41,762 bases of DNA from Alphaproteobacteria bacterium (GTDB taxonomy: Bacteria; Pseudomonadota; Alphaproteobacteria; Bin95), in NCBI GenBank assembly GCA_022827685.1, contig JAJEIH010000127.1:1-41762 (forward strand), in the 5' to 3' direction. This document shows, piece after piece, positions 1 to 8,111 of the stretch. Position 1 is the stretch's first letter, and every line of letters begins with the position of its first letter. Below the pieces are notes generated by a model. It was not told where the DNA came from, searched no databases, and saw nothing but the letters and a program-made list of their open reading frames with translations. A program made the translations under genes and the position numbers.

Positions 1-975
1 ACCGTCTTCGGCGTCGCCACGTCGCTGGGTCTTGGTGTCAGTCAGATGGCCGCCGGTCTCAACCACCTGTTCGGGGTTGATCCGGGAATCGTCACGCAGA
101 TCATTCTCATCGTCGCCATCTCGATCGTCGCCACGCTCTCGGCGGTCTCCGGGGTCGGCAAGGGCATCCGCATCATTTCGGAGTGGAACATCTGGCTTTC
201 GGTGGTGCTGCTGGCCTTCTTCCTGTTCTTCGGGCCGTTCAAATGGCTGATGGGGTTCTTCGTGACGTCCATCGGCGACTATCTCTGGAACGTAATCCCG
301 ATGGGGTTCTGGACCGCCGGGACCGAGCAGGAGATCAAGTGGCAGGGCGGCTGGACCATCTTCTACTGGGGCTGGTGGATTTCCTGGGCGCCGTTCGTGG
401 GCATGTTCATCGCCCGCATCAGCCGCGGCCGCACGATCCGCCAGTTCATGGTGGGCGTGCTGTTCGTGCCGACCACCATCGCCTTCTTCTGGCTGTGCAT
501 GTTCGGCGGCAACGCCATGTACCTGGAGCTCATGGCCGAGGGCGGCGTGGGGACGGCCGGCATCGCCGAGATGGTGCGCGCATGGAACCTGCCGTCGGCG
601 CTCTACGGCACCATCGACCGGCTGACCGAGCTCGCCTTCCTGCAGTGGATCATGGCGGCTCTGGCGACCCTGCTGCTGGCGACCTGGTTCATTACCTCGT
701 CAGACTCGGGCACGCTCGTCATCACCACCATGCTCTCCATGGGCGACGACAACCCGCCGCAGCGCTTCCGCATCGTCTGGGGCCTGGGCGAGGGCTTCGT
801 TGCGGGCGTGCTGCTGCTGGCCGGCGGCCTCAAGGCGCTGCAGACGGCTTCCATCGCCGCGGCGCTGCCGATCTCGATCATCATGCTGTTCATGACCTAC
901 GGCCTCATCAAGTCGCTGTCGGAGGACAGCTCGGCCGTGCCGGCCGAGGGCAAGGCGGAACCTGCGCCCGCCTGA
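1..975 (+). CDS. BCCT family betaine/choline/carnitine-type transporter, C-terminal part
   Basis: The reading frame is open from the first base, so the N-terminus lies outside the window; 324 residues remain. The sequence shows the BCCT hallmark: a Trp-rich segment at bases 352-402 (WTIFYWGWWISWAPFVG) followed by MFIARISRGRTIRQF. Further hydrophobic helices and the segment TSSDSGTLVITTM (about bases 694-732) also match the family. BCCT proteins are inner-membrane Na+- or H+-coupled importers of quaternary ammonium osmolytes such as glycine betaine, choline or carnitine, and sometimes ectoine. The protein ends in a short Ala/Pro/Glu-rich tail, so it lacks the long regulatory C-terminus of BetP. 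The converging neighbour is an EctD-like hydroxylase, consistent with a compatible-solute role. The substrate cannot be decided from this fragment. Confidence 0.9.
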   Translation, partial: TVFGVATSLGLGVSQMAAGLNHLFGVDPGIVTQIILIVAISIVATLSAVSGVGKGIRIISEWNIWLSVVLLAFFLFFGPFKWLMGFFVTSIGDYLWNVIPMGFWTAGTEQEIKWQGGWTIFYWGWWISWAPFVGMFIARISRGRTIRQFMVGVLFVPTTIAFFWLCMFGGNAMYLELMAEGGVGTAGIAEMVRAWNLPSALYGTIDRLTELAFLQWIMAALATLLLATWFITSSDSGTLVITTMLSMGDDNPPQRFRIVWGLGEGFVAGVLLLAGGLKALQTASIAAALPISIIMLFMTYGLIKSLSEDSSAVPAEGKAEPAPA

Positions 976-992
976 CCGCTCGAAACGGGCGG

Positions 993-1020
993 GGCGTCGC
1001 CGTTCCCGTACGGCGGCGCC
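993..1020. terminator. GC-rich hairpin between convergent genes (possible bidirectional terminator)
   Basis: A 10-bp stem (GGCGTCGCCG / CGGCGGCGCC, one G-U wobble in + strand RNA) encloses an 8-base loop. It lies in the 67-bp gap between the convergent stop codons of the BCCT gene and the hydroxylase gene. No T-tract follows on either strand, so it is not a classical intrinsic terminator; the position is what suggests termination. Confidence 0.4.
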
Positions 1021-1042
1021 GAGACAGCCGGGCCGGGCCTCC

Positions 1043-1828
1043 TTACCCGGTCGCGTCTGCGAGCAGGCAGGCGTCGTCGAGCGGCGCGACCGGGGTCAGG
1101 TCGCGGTGGTGCTGGTACTCCGGCCGTTTGTGGCGGGTCAGCGCGTTGCAGACCGGGTTGAGGATCAGGGAGAAGATCGTGCGCGGCCAGGGCGACATGT
1201 TGATGGATGAGCCGTGCACCAGCGCGTCGCCGAAGATCAGCACTGTGCCGGGCGGCCCCTTGGCGGCGACCAGACCGCCTTCGGCCGCCAGGCCGGCCAC
1301 GGTCCCGTTGTCGACCACCCAGAGCGGATAGCTCGTCGTCCAGGTATCCAGCACCGCCGGCGCGGCCCCGTGTTTGTGCGAGCCGCGGACGAAGACGATC
1401 GGCCCGTTGAACTCCGTCGCCTCGTCGAGCAGCACATGAAGGTTGAGCGCCAGGGGCTCCGGCACACCGTCCTCGCCGTGATGGGTGGCGAAATCGTAGT
1501 GCCATTGCCAGACGTCGCCCGAGAACGCCTCCTTGGCATTCACCTTGACCTGCTGAATGTAGAGGTCGTCGCCCAGGATTTGCCGGGCGGGCTCCACGAG
1601 CCGCGGATGGCGGACAAGGCGGGCATAGACATCGCTGCGCCGGTGCAGGGCCATGGCCGTCCGCACGGCATCGCTCCGCTTCTCCCGGAAGTTCTCCGGC
1701 CGGCGCTCGGCGAACAGGCGCGGCAGCTCCGCCTTCAGCACCTCGACCTCCCCGGGGGAGAACAGCGACGGGAGAATGAGGAACCCGTCCTCCCGGAACC
1801 GCGCGAGCTGCGTATCCGTCAACTTCAT
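1043..1828 (-). CDS. EctD-like phytanoyl-CoA dioxygenase family Fe(II)/2-oxoglutarate hydroxylase
   Basis: The protein has 261 residues. Iron-ligand candidates are H110 and D112 (in WQWHYDF) and H205 (in FGDALVHGSSINMSP); R216 in PWPRT is positioned to bind 2-oxoglutarate. The segments FNGPIVFVRGSHKHG and VHGSSINMSPWPRT closely resemble those of ectoine hydroxylase (EctD), and YIQQVKVN corresponds to EctD's substrate-side strand. The family couples oxidative decarboxylation of 2-oxoglutarate to hydroxylation of a small substrate in the cytoplasm. The protein is shorter than typical EctD (about 300 residues), and no ectABC genes are visible. Hydroxylation of ectoine, an imported osmolyte or an amino acid is therefore inference. 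It converges on the BCCT transporter gene, which suggests an uptake-and-modify pairing. Confidence 0.82.
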   Translation of the reverse strand: MKLTDTQLARFREDGFLILPSLFSPGEVEVLKAELPRLFAERRPENFREKRSDAVRTAMALHRRSDVYARLVRHPRLVEPARQILGDDLYIQQVKVNAKEAFSGDVWQWHYDFATHHGEDGVPEPLALNLHVLLDEATEFNGPIVFVRGSHKHGAAPAVLDTWTTSYPLWVVDNGTVAGLAAEGGLVAAKGPPGTVLIFGDALVHGSSINMSPWPRTIFSLILNPVCNALTRHKRPEYQHHRDLTPVAPLDDACLLADATG

Positions 1829-1950
1829 GAGATATTCCGCGGCCGACAGGCGCCGGTATGCGCCGCAGCCGGAAGGTTAACGCGGAATCCGCCGACCTGT
1901 CACCATCCCCGCAGCCGCCCGTCGTCCCGCCCTCCGCAAGCCGGCCGCAT

Positions 1951-1979
1951 TTGTCGGCGCGGGCCCGGCTTGCTAGAAG
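1951..1979 (+). promoter_or_regulatory. Putative sigma-70-type promoter for efp operon
   Basis: TTGTCG (1951-1956) and TAGAAG (1974-1979) are separated by 17 bp, and the -10 is preceded by TG at 1971-1972 (extended -10 pattern). The site lies 30 bp before the efp start, in the 181-bp gap between the divergent hydroxylase and efp genes. It was recognised by eye; no transcription start is known. Confidence 0.4.
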
Positions 1980-2009
1980 AGCGGCCGATTTTCCCGGCCC
2001 GAGGCCCCG

Positions 2010-2576
2010 ATGCGAATCCAGGCGAATACCATCCGTCCCGGCAATGTGATCGAGCATGACGGCAAGCAGTGCGTCGTCATCAAGATCGACCTGATCCTGC
2101 CCGGCAAGGGCAATGCCTTCATCGCCGTCGAAATGCGCGACCTGAAGACCGGCGTGAAGACCCAGGAGCGCTGGCGCACGGCGGACAGCGTGGAGCGCCT
2201 GATGACGGAGGAGCGGTCCTGCCAGTTCCTCTATGCGGAGGCCGACGGCTACACCTTCATGGACCAGGAGACCTACGACCAGTTCTCGCTCGACGCCGGC
2301 ACGGTCGGCGACGGCGCGCCGTTCCTCCAGGACGGGCTGGAGGTCAAGGTGATGACGGTGGACGGCAGCCCGGTCGGCCTCGAACTGCCGACGCGGATTT
2401 CGCTCGAGGTCGTGGAGGCGGAGCCCGTGGTGAAGGGGCAGACGGCGTCCTCCTCCTACAAGCCGGCGCTGCTGGAAAACGGGGTGAAGGTGATGGTGCC
2501 GCCGCACATCAAGGTCGGCGCGCGCATCGTCGTGAACCCGAACGACCTCAGCTATGTCGAGCGGGCCAAGGACTGA
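2010..2576 (+). CDS. efp: Translation elongation factor P
   Basis: The 188-residue protein has the normal EF-P length and three-domain layout: a KOW-like N-terminal domain and two OB-fold domains. EF-P binds between the ribosomal P and E sites and relieves stalling at polyproline stretches. The tip loop reads LPGKGNAF, with K33 at the position that is modified (beta-lysylated and hydroxylated) in enterobacteria. No epmA/epmB genes are nearby. The C-terminal domain carries the family signature region VPPHIKVGARIVVN. The gene is followed after 6 bp by suhB-like. Two genes downstream lies an extremely Pro-rich protein that is a plausible EF-P-dependent client; this last point is inference. Confidence 0.97.
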   Translation: MRIQANTIRPGNVIEHDGKQCVVIKIDLILPGKGNAFIAVEMRDLKTGVKTQERWRTADSVERLMTEERSCQFLYAEADGYTFMDQETYDQFSLDAGTVGDGAPFLQDGLEVKVMTVDGSPVGLELPTRISLEVVEAEPVVKGQTASSSYKPALLENGVKVMVPPHIKVGARIVVNPNDLSYVERAKD

Positions 2577-2582
2577 CCCGCC

Positions 2583-3413
2583 ATGCGCCGCCCGGCCGAG
2601 ATCAACGTCATGCTGCGGGCGGCGCACGCCGCCGGACGCGGGCTCGCGCGCGATTTCGGCGAGGTCGAAAACCTCCAGGTCTCGGAGAAGGGGCCGGGTG
2701 ATTTCGTCTCGGTCGCGGACCGGCAGGCCGAACGCCGGATCGTCGAGGAGCTCGGCCGCGCGCGGCCGCGCTACGGCTTCCTGCTGGAGGAAAGCGGCGC
2801 CGTCGAGGGCGCCGACACGAGCAACCGGTGGGTCGTCGATCCGCTCGACGGGACAGGCAATTTCCTGCACGGCATCCCGCATTTCTGCATATCCATCGCG
2901 CTCGAACGCGACGGCGAGCCGGTCGCCGCGCTCGTCTATAACCCCCTCACCGACGACACCTACTGGGCCGCGCGGGGCATCGGGGCCTATGCGAACAACC
3001 GGCGGCTCCGCGTCTCGGCGCGGGCGCGCCTGACGCATTGCATCCTGGCGACGGGCGAGGAAGTCGGCGCCGGCGTCGAGGCGAGGGCCGGCTATCTTCG
3101 CCAGCATGCGGCGGTCAAGGAAGCCGGGGTGAGCCTTCGCCGGCTGGGCGCGGCGGCGCTCGATCTCGCCTGGGTCGCGGACGGGCGCCTCGACGGATTC
3201 TGGCATTCGGGCCTCAACCGGTGGGACATCGCGGCCGGCGTGCTGCTGGTGCGCGAGGCCGGCGGCGCGGTGTCCGATACCGACGGGTCCGGAACCATGC
3301 TGGAGACGGGCAATATCCTTGCCGCCAACGACCGTCTGCACGGCCATTTGTGCCGGATCATGGAGAACGCGGCGGGGCCCGCTCCGGTTGCGCCGTCCGG
3401 GCGGGCGGCATAG
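2583..3413 (+). CDS. suhB: Inositol monophosphatase family protein (SuhB-like)
   Basis: The 276-residue protein carries both metal-binding signatures of the Li+-sensitive, Mg2+-dependent phosphatase family. The first is WVVDPLDGTGNFLHG with the preceding acidic EES (corresponding to the usual GEE). The second is LNRWDIAAGVLLVREAGG near the C-terminus. Family members hydrolyse inositol-1-phosphate and related sugar phosphates; E. coli SuhB also takes part in rRNA transcription antitermination. The ATG start lies 6 bp after the efp stop, so the two genes are probably co-transcribed. The substrate is not predictable from sequence, and a role in 3'-phosphoadenosine phosphate (CysQ-like) or histidinol-phosphate hydrolysis cannot be excluded. 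Confidence 0.9.
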   Translation: MRRPAEINVMLRAAHAAGRGLARDFGEVENLQVSEKGPGDFVSVADRQAERRIVEELGRARPRYGFLLEESGAVEGADTSNRWVVDPLDGTGNFLHGIPHFCISIALERDGEPVAALVYNPLTDDTYWAARGIGAYANNRRLRVSARARLTHCILATGEEVGAGVEARAGYLRQHAAVKEAGVSLRRLGAAALDLAWVADGRLDGFWHSGLNRWDIAAGVLLVREAGGAVSDTDGSGTMLETGNILAANDRLHGHLCRIMENAAGPAPVAPSGRAA

Positions 3414-3451
3414 AGTGACCCGATGCTGCCGACGCTGCGGCGGAAAGGGAG

Positions 3452-5386
3452 ATGGCGCGCTACCGAGGCATTTTACGAGCGGCCGTGGCGCTGGCTCTGC
3501 TTCTCCCGGCCGCTTGGCGCGCCGATGCGCAGGACATGCTGGTAATCGATGGCGGCGGGGCGCGCTGGAAGAGCGGTGAAAGCAGGAAGCCGTCCGTGAC
3601 CGTCGATTTCGGCGTGATCGACTCCCTGTCGGCCGACCGCCGGCGGAGCGCTTTCCGAAGGCAGGACCGCCGGGCCCGGCGATATCTGACCCTCAGCATT
3701 CCGCAGCCGGAAACGCCGCCCGCCGTGGTCGAGCGTCTCAAGGCGGCCGTCGCGCCGCCCGATAAGCCGGAGCCGCAGGCCGCAGCCGAGCGCCCCGAAC
3801 CGGCAGCGGCGCCGGCCACGGAGCCGGAACTCGCCGCCATACACCCCGAACCGGACACGGTGCCGACTGCCGAGCCGCAGCCGGAAGCGCGGCCCACAGC
3901 CGCACGCCCCGAGCAGCCTGACGCGCCGACCATGGAGCCCGAGCCGGAACTCGCCGCCATACATCCCGAGCCGGACACGGCGCCGGTCGCCGAACCGAAG
4001 CCGGAGACGCAGCCCACGGCCGAACGCCCCGAGCCGCCCGCCGACCCGGCCAGGGAGCCCGAGCCGGAACTCGCCGTCATACACCCAGCACCGGATACGG
4101 TGCCGACTGCCGAGCCGGAGCCGGAGGCGCAGCCCGCGGCCGAACGCCCCGAGCAGCCTGACGCGCCGGCCACGGAGCCCGAGCCGGAGCTCGCCGTCAT
4201 ACACCCCGAGCCGGACACAGCGCCGGCCGCCGAACCGAAGCCGGAGGCGCGGCCCACGGCCGAACGCCCTGAGCCGACAGCCGCACCGGCCACGGAACCC
4301 GAGCCGGAGCTCGCCGCCATACATCCCGAACCGGACACCGCGCCGGCCGCCCAGCCGGAGCCCGTGACGCAACCCACGGCCGAACGCTCCGAGCCGTCTG
4401 ATGCACCGGTCACGGAGCCCGAGCCGGAACTCGCCGCCATACCGCCAGCGCCGGACACGGCGCCGGTCGCCGAGCCGAAGCCGGAGGCGCGGCCTGCAGC
4501 CGAACGCCCCGAGCCGACAGCCGCACCGGCCACGGAGCCCCAGCCGGAACTCGCCGCCATACTACCCGAGCCGGACTCGGCGCCGCCCGCCGAACCGCCC
4601 GCAAGACCCGTGGCAACCTTGTCGAAACCGACCGACACGCCCCCGGTCCCGCCGGCCCAAGCCGCGCCGGTGCGGCGCCTGCCGGCCGGGGAGACCGACG
4701 CCACACCCGCGCTCCTCGCCTTTCTGAGCCGCGCCGACGGGACCCGGCCGCAGGCGGCGGCGCCTTCGTCGGCAAAGCCCGCGCGCGCGAAACTGCCGCC
4801 GCCGCGCCCCATCCATCCGCGCCCTGCGAAACCGGGCGCGCCGGACCGTTTCCGCCTGCCGCCCCCGGCGCCGGCGACCGATGCGCCCGGGAGCGCCGCC
4901 GCTTCTCCGGCAGTTGCGGGCGGGCTGCCGCCGCCTCCCCCGGCGACCGGAGCGTCCGGGGCCGGCGTCCTGCCGCCTCCGGTCCCGCCGACGGCCGGCG
5001 CGCCCGAAACGCTGCGCCGGAAGCTGGCTCTCGATGCGCCCGGCCTTGCAGCCGTTGCCGCCCCGGTCAGGACCGGCATGTATTCCGAGACGTTCTTCTA
5101 CGAGGCGGGCGGAACGGCGCTCGGCGCGGAGGACCGCGCGCGGCTGGGCGGCCTCGCCGCCAAGCTGGCCGGGGGAAGCGGGCTCACGGTCGAGATTCGG
5201 GCCTATTCCGGCTCCGCCGAAGGCGACGGGGTCGAAGCGCGGCGCGGGGCGTTGTCGCGCGCCATGGAAGTCCGCCGCCTGCTGATTGCCGCCGGCGTGC
5301 CGGAAACCCGCATCGTGGCGCGGGCGGCGGGCGCAGGCGGGGAGGCCGGAGCGCATGTCGATGTCGTGCTGGTCGGGCGAAGTTGA
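3452..5386 (+). CDS. Secreted Pro/Glu repeat protein with C-terminal OmpA-like domain
   Basis: The 644-residue protein has an N-terminal signal peptide (residues 1-26, ending ADAQ) and a short basic conserved region (about 27-95). A Pro/Ala/Glu-rich region (about 110-385) is built from about seven 40-residue repeats containing ELAAIHPEPDT-like cores, and a Pro-rich linker leads to an OmpA-like domain (about 543-644). In that domain, ARRGALSRAMEVRRLLIAAGV matches the helix that contacts peptidoglycan in OmpA/MotB proteins, but the usual GHTD loop is replaced by AYSGSAEGD. The likely role is a periplasmic peptidoglycan-spanning partner of the downstream TolQ/MotA-like channel. Unlike MotB, TolR or ExbD, it has no Asp-bearing transmembrane helix after the signal. 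The repeat number is probably variable between strains. Confidence 0.8.
   Translation: MARYRGILRAAVALALLLPAAWRADAQDMLVIDGGGARWKSGESRKPSVTVDFGVIDSLSADRRRSAFRRQDRRARRYLTLSIPQPETPPAVVERLKAAVAPPDKPEPQAAAERPEPAAAPATEPELAAIHPEPDTVPTAEPQPEARPTAARPEQPDAPTMEPEPELAAIHPEPDTAPVAEPKPETQPTAERPEPPADPAREPEPELAVIHPAPDTVPTAEPEPEAQPAAERPEQPDAPATEPEPELAVIHPEPDTAPAAEPKPEARPTAERPEPTAAPATEPEPELAAIHPEPDTAPAAQPEPVTQPTAERSEPSDAPVTEPEPELAAIPPAPDTAPVAEPKPEARPAAERPEPTAAPATEPQPELAAILPEPDSAPPAEPPARPVATLSKPTDTPPVPPAQAAPVRRLPAGETDATPALLAFLSRADGTRPQAAAPSSAKPARAKLPPPRPIHPRPAKPGAPDRFRLPPPAPATDAPGSAAASPAVAGGLPPPPPATGASGAGVLPPPVPPTAGAPETLRRKLALDAPGLAAVAAPVRTGMYSETFFYEAGGTALGAEDRARLGGLAAKLAGGSGLTVEIRAYSGSAEGDGVEARRGALSRAMEVRRLLIAAGVPETRIVARAAGAGGEAGAHVDVVLVGRS
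3781..4600 (+). repeat. Tandem 120-bp (40-codon) repeats inside the OmpA-domain gene
   Basis: Nearly identical segments ending gccggaactcgccgccat or a close variant recur every 120 bp, finishing at 3840, 3960, 4080, 4200, 4320, 4440 and 4560. The period is an exact multiple of three, so the frame is kept and the encoded unit is about 40 residues rich in Pro, Glu and Ala. The first unit is offset internally and the last is diverged, which suggests expansion by unequal recombination or replication slippage. Confidence 0.9.
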
Positions 5387-5417
5387 AGAACCGGGCTGAA
5401 ACCGCCGGCCGGGCGTC

Positions 5418-6557
5418 ATGACCCGTCCGACCCAGTATCTGGTGCGGATGGCCGTGTTCGTCGCGGTGGTCGTTGCGGCGGCGGTGCTGCTGTTCGGCCC
5501 GGTCGCGGACGCCTTCATGGCCAATCCGGCGCTGAACGGCCTGATCCTGGGCGTGCTGCTGATCGGCATCGCCTACAATTTCCGCCACGTGCTGCGGCTG
5601 TTCCGGGAGATCGCGTGGATCCGCTCGATCCAAGGGCCGGCGCCCGGCCGCGGCGCGCCGGAACCCGCAAGGCCGCAATTGCTGGCGACGCTCGCGACGG
5701 CCTTCTCCTCGGAGGCCCCGGTGCGGTTTTCCGCCGTCTCCATGCGCTCGATCCTCGACGGCGTGGCCTCGCGCGTTGACGAGGCGAGCGAGACGGCGCG
5801 CTACCTTGCCGGGCTGCTGATCTTCCTCGGCCTTATCGGCACGTTCTGGGGGCTCATCCAGACGGTCTCCGCCATAGGCGATGTCATAGGCGGGCTGGAG
5901 ATTGCCGCGGGCAGCCTCACCGGCGTCTTCGAAGAGCTGAAGACCGGCCTCGATGCGCCGCTGGCCGGCATGGGCACGGCGTTCAGCTCCTCGCTGTTCG
6001 GGCTGTCCGGCGCGCTGGTGCTCGGATTCCTCGACCTCCAGGCGTCGCAGGCGTCGAGCCGGTTCGTGAACGAGCTGGAGGAATGGCTGTCCTCGCTCAC
6101 CCGCCTCGGCTCCAGCGGCACGGGCTTCGCCGACGGCGACCATTCGGTGCCGACCTACATCCAGGCGCTGCTTGAAACCACGGCGGAGAACCTGGAGGAT
6201 TTGCGCCGCATCGTCGGCAGGGCGGAAGAGGGCCGTCATTCGGTGAACCGCAATCTCGAGGCGTTGTCGGAGACCCTGGCCGGCCTCGCCGAACAGCTGG
6301 GCACCAGCCAGGCCGCCCATGCGCGGCTCGCGGAAGAGCAGATCGAGACCCAGGCGCTGTTGCGCCGTGTGCTCGAAACCAGGCAGCAGGGGAGCCTGGA
6401 CGCGACGACCCGCCGGCATATCGCCAGTCTTGATTCGGCGCTCCTGCAGATGCGCGACGAGCTGCGGGCGGGACGCAGCGAGCTGACCGAGGACCTGCGC
6501 ACCGAGATCAAGCTGCTGGCCCGCACCGTGTCCGCGCGCCTGGAGGACCGCCGGTGA
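5418..6557 (+). CDS. MotA/TolQ/ExbB-type proton channel family membrane protein
   Basis: The 379-residue protein has four predicted membrane segments at about residues 8-27, 39-55, 129-152 and 183-206. The third contains [18 protein letters not shown], the family's conserved channel-lining motif with T142, and the fourth contains [18 protein letters not shown]. The region from about 207 to 379 is polar, heptad-like and probably a long cytoplasmic coiled coil. Proteins of this family form proton-driven pentameric motors with a MotB/TolR/ExbD partner. The gene starts 31 bp after the OmpA-domain gene, and its stop overlaps the guaA start (GTGA). No flagellar genes are visible, so a cell-envelope role is more likely than swimming. 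Confidence 0.85.
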   Translation: MTRPTQYLVRMAVFVAVVVAAAVLLFGPVADAFMANPALNGLILGVLLIGIAYNFRHVLRLFREIAWIRSIQGPAPGRGAPEPARPQLLATLATAFSSEAPVRFSAVSMRSILDGVASRVDEASETARYLAGLLIFLGLIGTFWGLIQTVSAIGDVIGGLEIAAGSLTGVFEELKTGLDAPLAGMGTAFSSSLFGLSGALVLGFLDLQASQASSRFVNELEEWLSSLTRLGSSGTGFADGDHSVPTYIQALLETTAENLEDLRRIVGRAEEGRHSVNRNLEALSETLAGLAEQLGTSQAAHARLAEEQIETQALLRRVLETRQQGSLDATTRRHIASLDSALLQMRDELRAGRSELTEDLRTEIKLLARTVSARLEDRR

Positions 6558-8104
6558 GCGAACGGGTCCTGATCGTCGATTTCGGCAGTCAGGTTACGCA
6601 GCTCATCGCCCGCCGGGTTCGCGAGGCGGGGGTCTATTCCGAGGTTCATCCCTTCAACAGGGTGGACGGGGCCTTCGTTGCGGACTTCGCGCCGATAGCG
6701 GTCATTCTTTCCGGCGGGCCGGCCTCGGTGCTCTCATCCTCGGCGCCGTCCGCCCATCCGGCGCTGTTCGAGGCGGGCGCGCCGGTGCTGGGCATCTGCT
6801 ACGGGCAGCAGGTCATGGCGGCGCAGATGGGCGCCCATGTCCGGTCCGCCGACCACCGGGAGTTCGGGCGCGCAACGGTGGAGGCGGTCGCGGAGAGCGC
6901 GCTGTTCGAGGGCGTCTGGGAGCCGGGCGGGCGCTACCCGGTCTGGATGAGCCACGGCGACCGGGTCGAGACGCTGCCGGAAGGGTTCCGGGTCGCCGCG
7001 CGCAGCGAAGCCGCGCCCTATGCCGCCATCGCGAACGAGGACCGGCGGCTCTACGGCGTGCAGTTCCACCCCGAGGTCGTGCATACGCCCGACGGCGCCG
7101 GGCTGATCCGCAACTTCGTGCGCCGCATCGCGGGGGCCAAGGCCGACTGGTCGATGGCGGCCTTCCGGGAAACGGCTGTCGCCCAAATCCGCGCGGAGGT
7201 CGGCGGCGGGCGGGTCGTGTGCGGGCTTTCCGGCGGCGTGGACAGCACGGTTGCCGCGCTGCTGCTGCATGAAGCGGTCGGGGACCGGCTCAGCTGCATC
7301 TTCGTGGATACGGGCCTGATGCGTGCGGACGAGGCCGGGGAGGTGGTCGGCCTGTTCCGCAGCCATTTCAACATCCCGCTGGTGCATGCCGACGCGGGCC
7401 CGCTGTTCCTCGAGCGGCTGGCCGGCGTCGAGGACCCCGAGAGCAAGCGCAAGATCATCGGCGCCGCCTTCATCGAGGTGTTCGAGGCGGAGGCGGCGAG
7501 GCTCGGCGGCGCGGACTTTCTCGCCCAGGGAACGCTCTATCCGGACGTCATCGAGTCGGTCGCCTTCGACGGCGGTCCGTCGGTCACGATCAAGTCACAC
7601 CACAATGTCGGCGGCCTGCCGGAGCGCATGGGACTCGGGCTCGTCGAACCGCTCAGGATGCTGTTCAAGGACGAGGTCCGCGCGCTTGGCCGGGAACTCG
7701 GCCTGCCGGACCGCTTCGTCGGGCGCCATCCCTTCCCGGGCCCGGGGCTGGCGATCCGGATGCCGGGCGCGGTGGAGCCGGACAAGCTGGAGGCGCTCCG
7801 GCGGGCCGACGCCATCTTCCTGGAGGAGATCCGGCGCGCGGGCCTGTATGACGACATCTGGCAGGCCTTCGCGGTGCTGCTGCCGGTGCGCACGGTGGGC
7901 GTCATGGGCGACGACCGCACCTATGAACAGGCCTGCGCGCTCCGCGCCGTCACCTCCGCCGACGGCATGACGGCGGACTTCTACCCCTTCGACGCGGGCT
8001 TTCTCGGCCGGGTCGCGGTCCGGATCGTCAATGAAGTGCCGGGCATAAACCGCGTCGTTTACGACGTGACCTCCAAGCCGCCCGGCACCATCGAGTGGGA
8101 ATAG
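6554..8104 (+). CDS. guaA: GMP synthase (glutamine-hydrolysing)
   Basis: The 516-residue protein makes GMP from XMP, ATP and glutamine, the last step of GMP biosynthesis. The N-terminal class I amidotransferase domain shows C82 in LGICYGQQ and H172/E174 in FHPEV. The ATP-pyrophosphatase domain begins with [10 protein letters not shown] (PP-loop near residues 226-231), and the C-terminal dimerisation domain ends with the characteristic [10 protein letters not shown]. The GTG start overlaps the preceding stop codon by four bases, so translation is coupled to the MotA-like gene. Length and motifs are complete. Confidence 0.98.
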   Translation: MSERVLIVDFGSQVTQLIARRVREAGVYSEVHPFNRVDGAFVADFAPIAVILSGGPASVLSSSAPSAHPALFEAGAPVLGICYGQQVMAAQMGAHVRSADHREFGRATVEAVAESALFEGVWEPGGRYPVWMSHGDRVETLPEGFRVAARSEAAPYAAIANEDRRLYGVQFHPEVVHTPDGAGLIRNFVRRIAGAKADWSMAAFRETAVAQIRAEVGGGRVVCGLSGGVDSTVAALLLHEAVGDRLSCIFVDTGLMRADEAGEVVGLFRSHFNIPLVHADAGPLFLERLAGVEDPESKRKIIGAAFIEVFEAEAARLGGADFLAQGTLYPDVIESVAFDGGPSVTIKSHHNVGGLPERMGLGLVEPLRMLFKDEVRALGRELGLPDRFVGRHPFPGPGLAIRMPGAVEPDKLEALRRADAIFLEEIRRAGLYDDIWQAFAVLLPVRTVGVMGDDRTYEQACALRAVTSADGMTADFYPFDAGFLGRVAVRIVNEVPGINRVVYDVTSKPPGTIEWE

Positions 8105-8111
8105 CCGGGCT

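Noticed and set aside
897-3347. Long minus-strand open frame across the hydroxylase, efp and suhB genes
   Set aside because: It covers three real genes on both strands in other frames and shows no protein family.
3781-4600. Protein repeats coded on the minus strand of the OmpA-domain gene (Gly/Ser-rich)
   Set aside because: The minus-strand frames are forced open by the plus-strand repeat; the plus strand has a signal peptide and an OmpA domain.
5418-6557. Flagellar stator MotA
   Set aside because: No flagellar or chemotaxis genes are nearby, and the long C-terminal coiled coil and OmpA neighbour fit an envelope TolQ/ExbB-like protein better.
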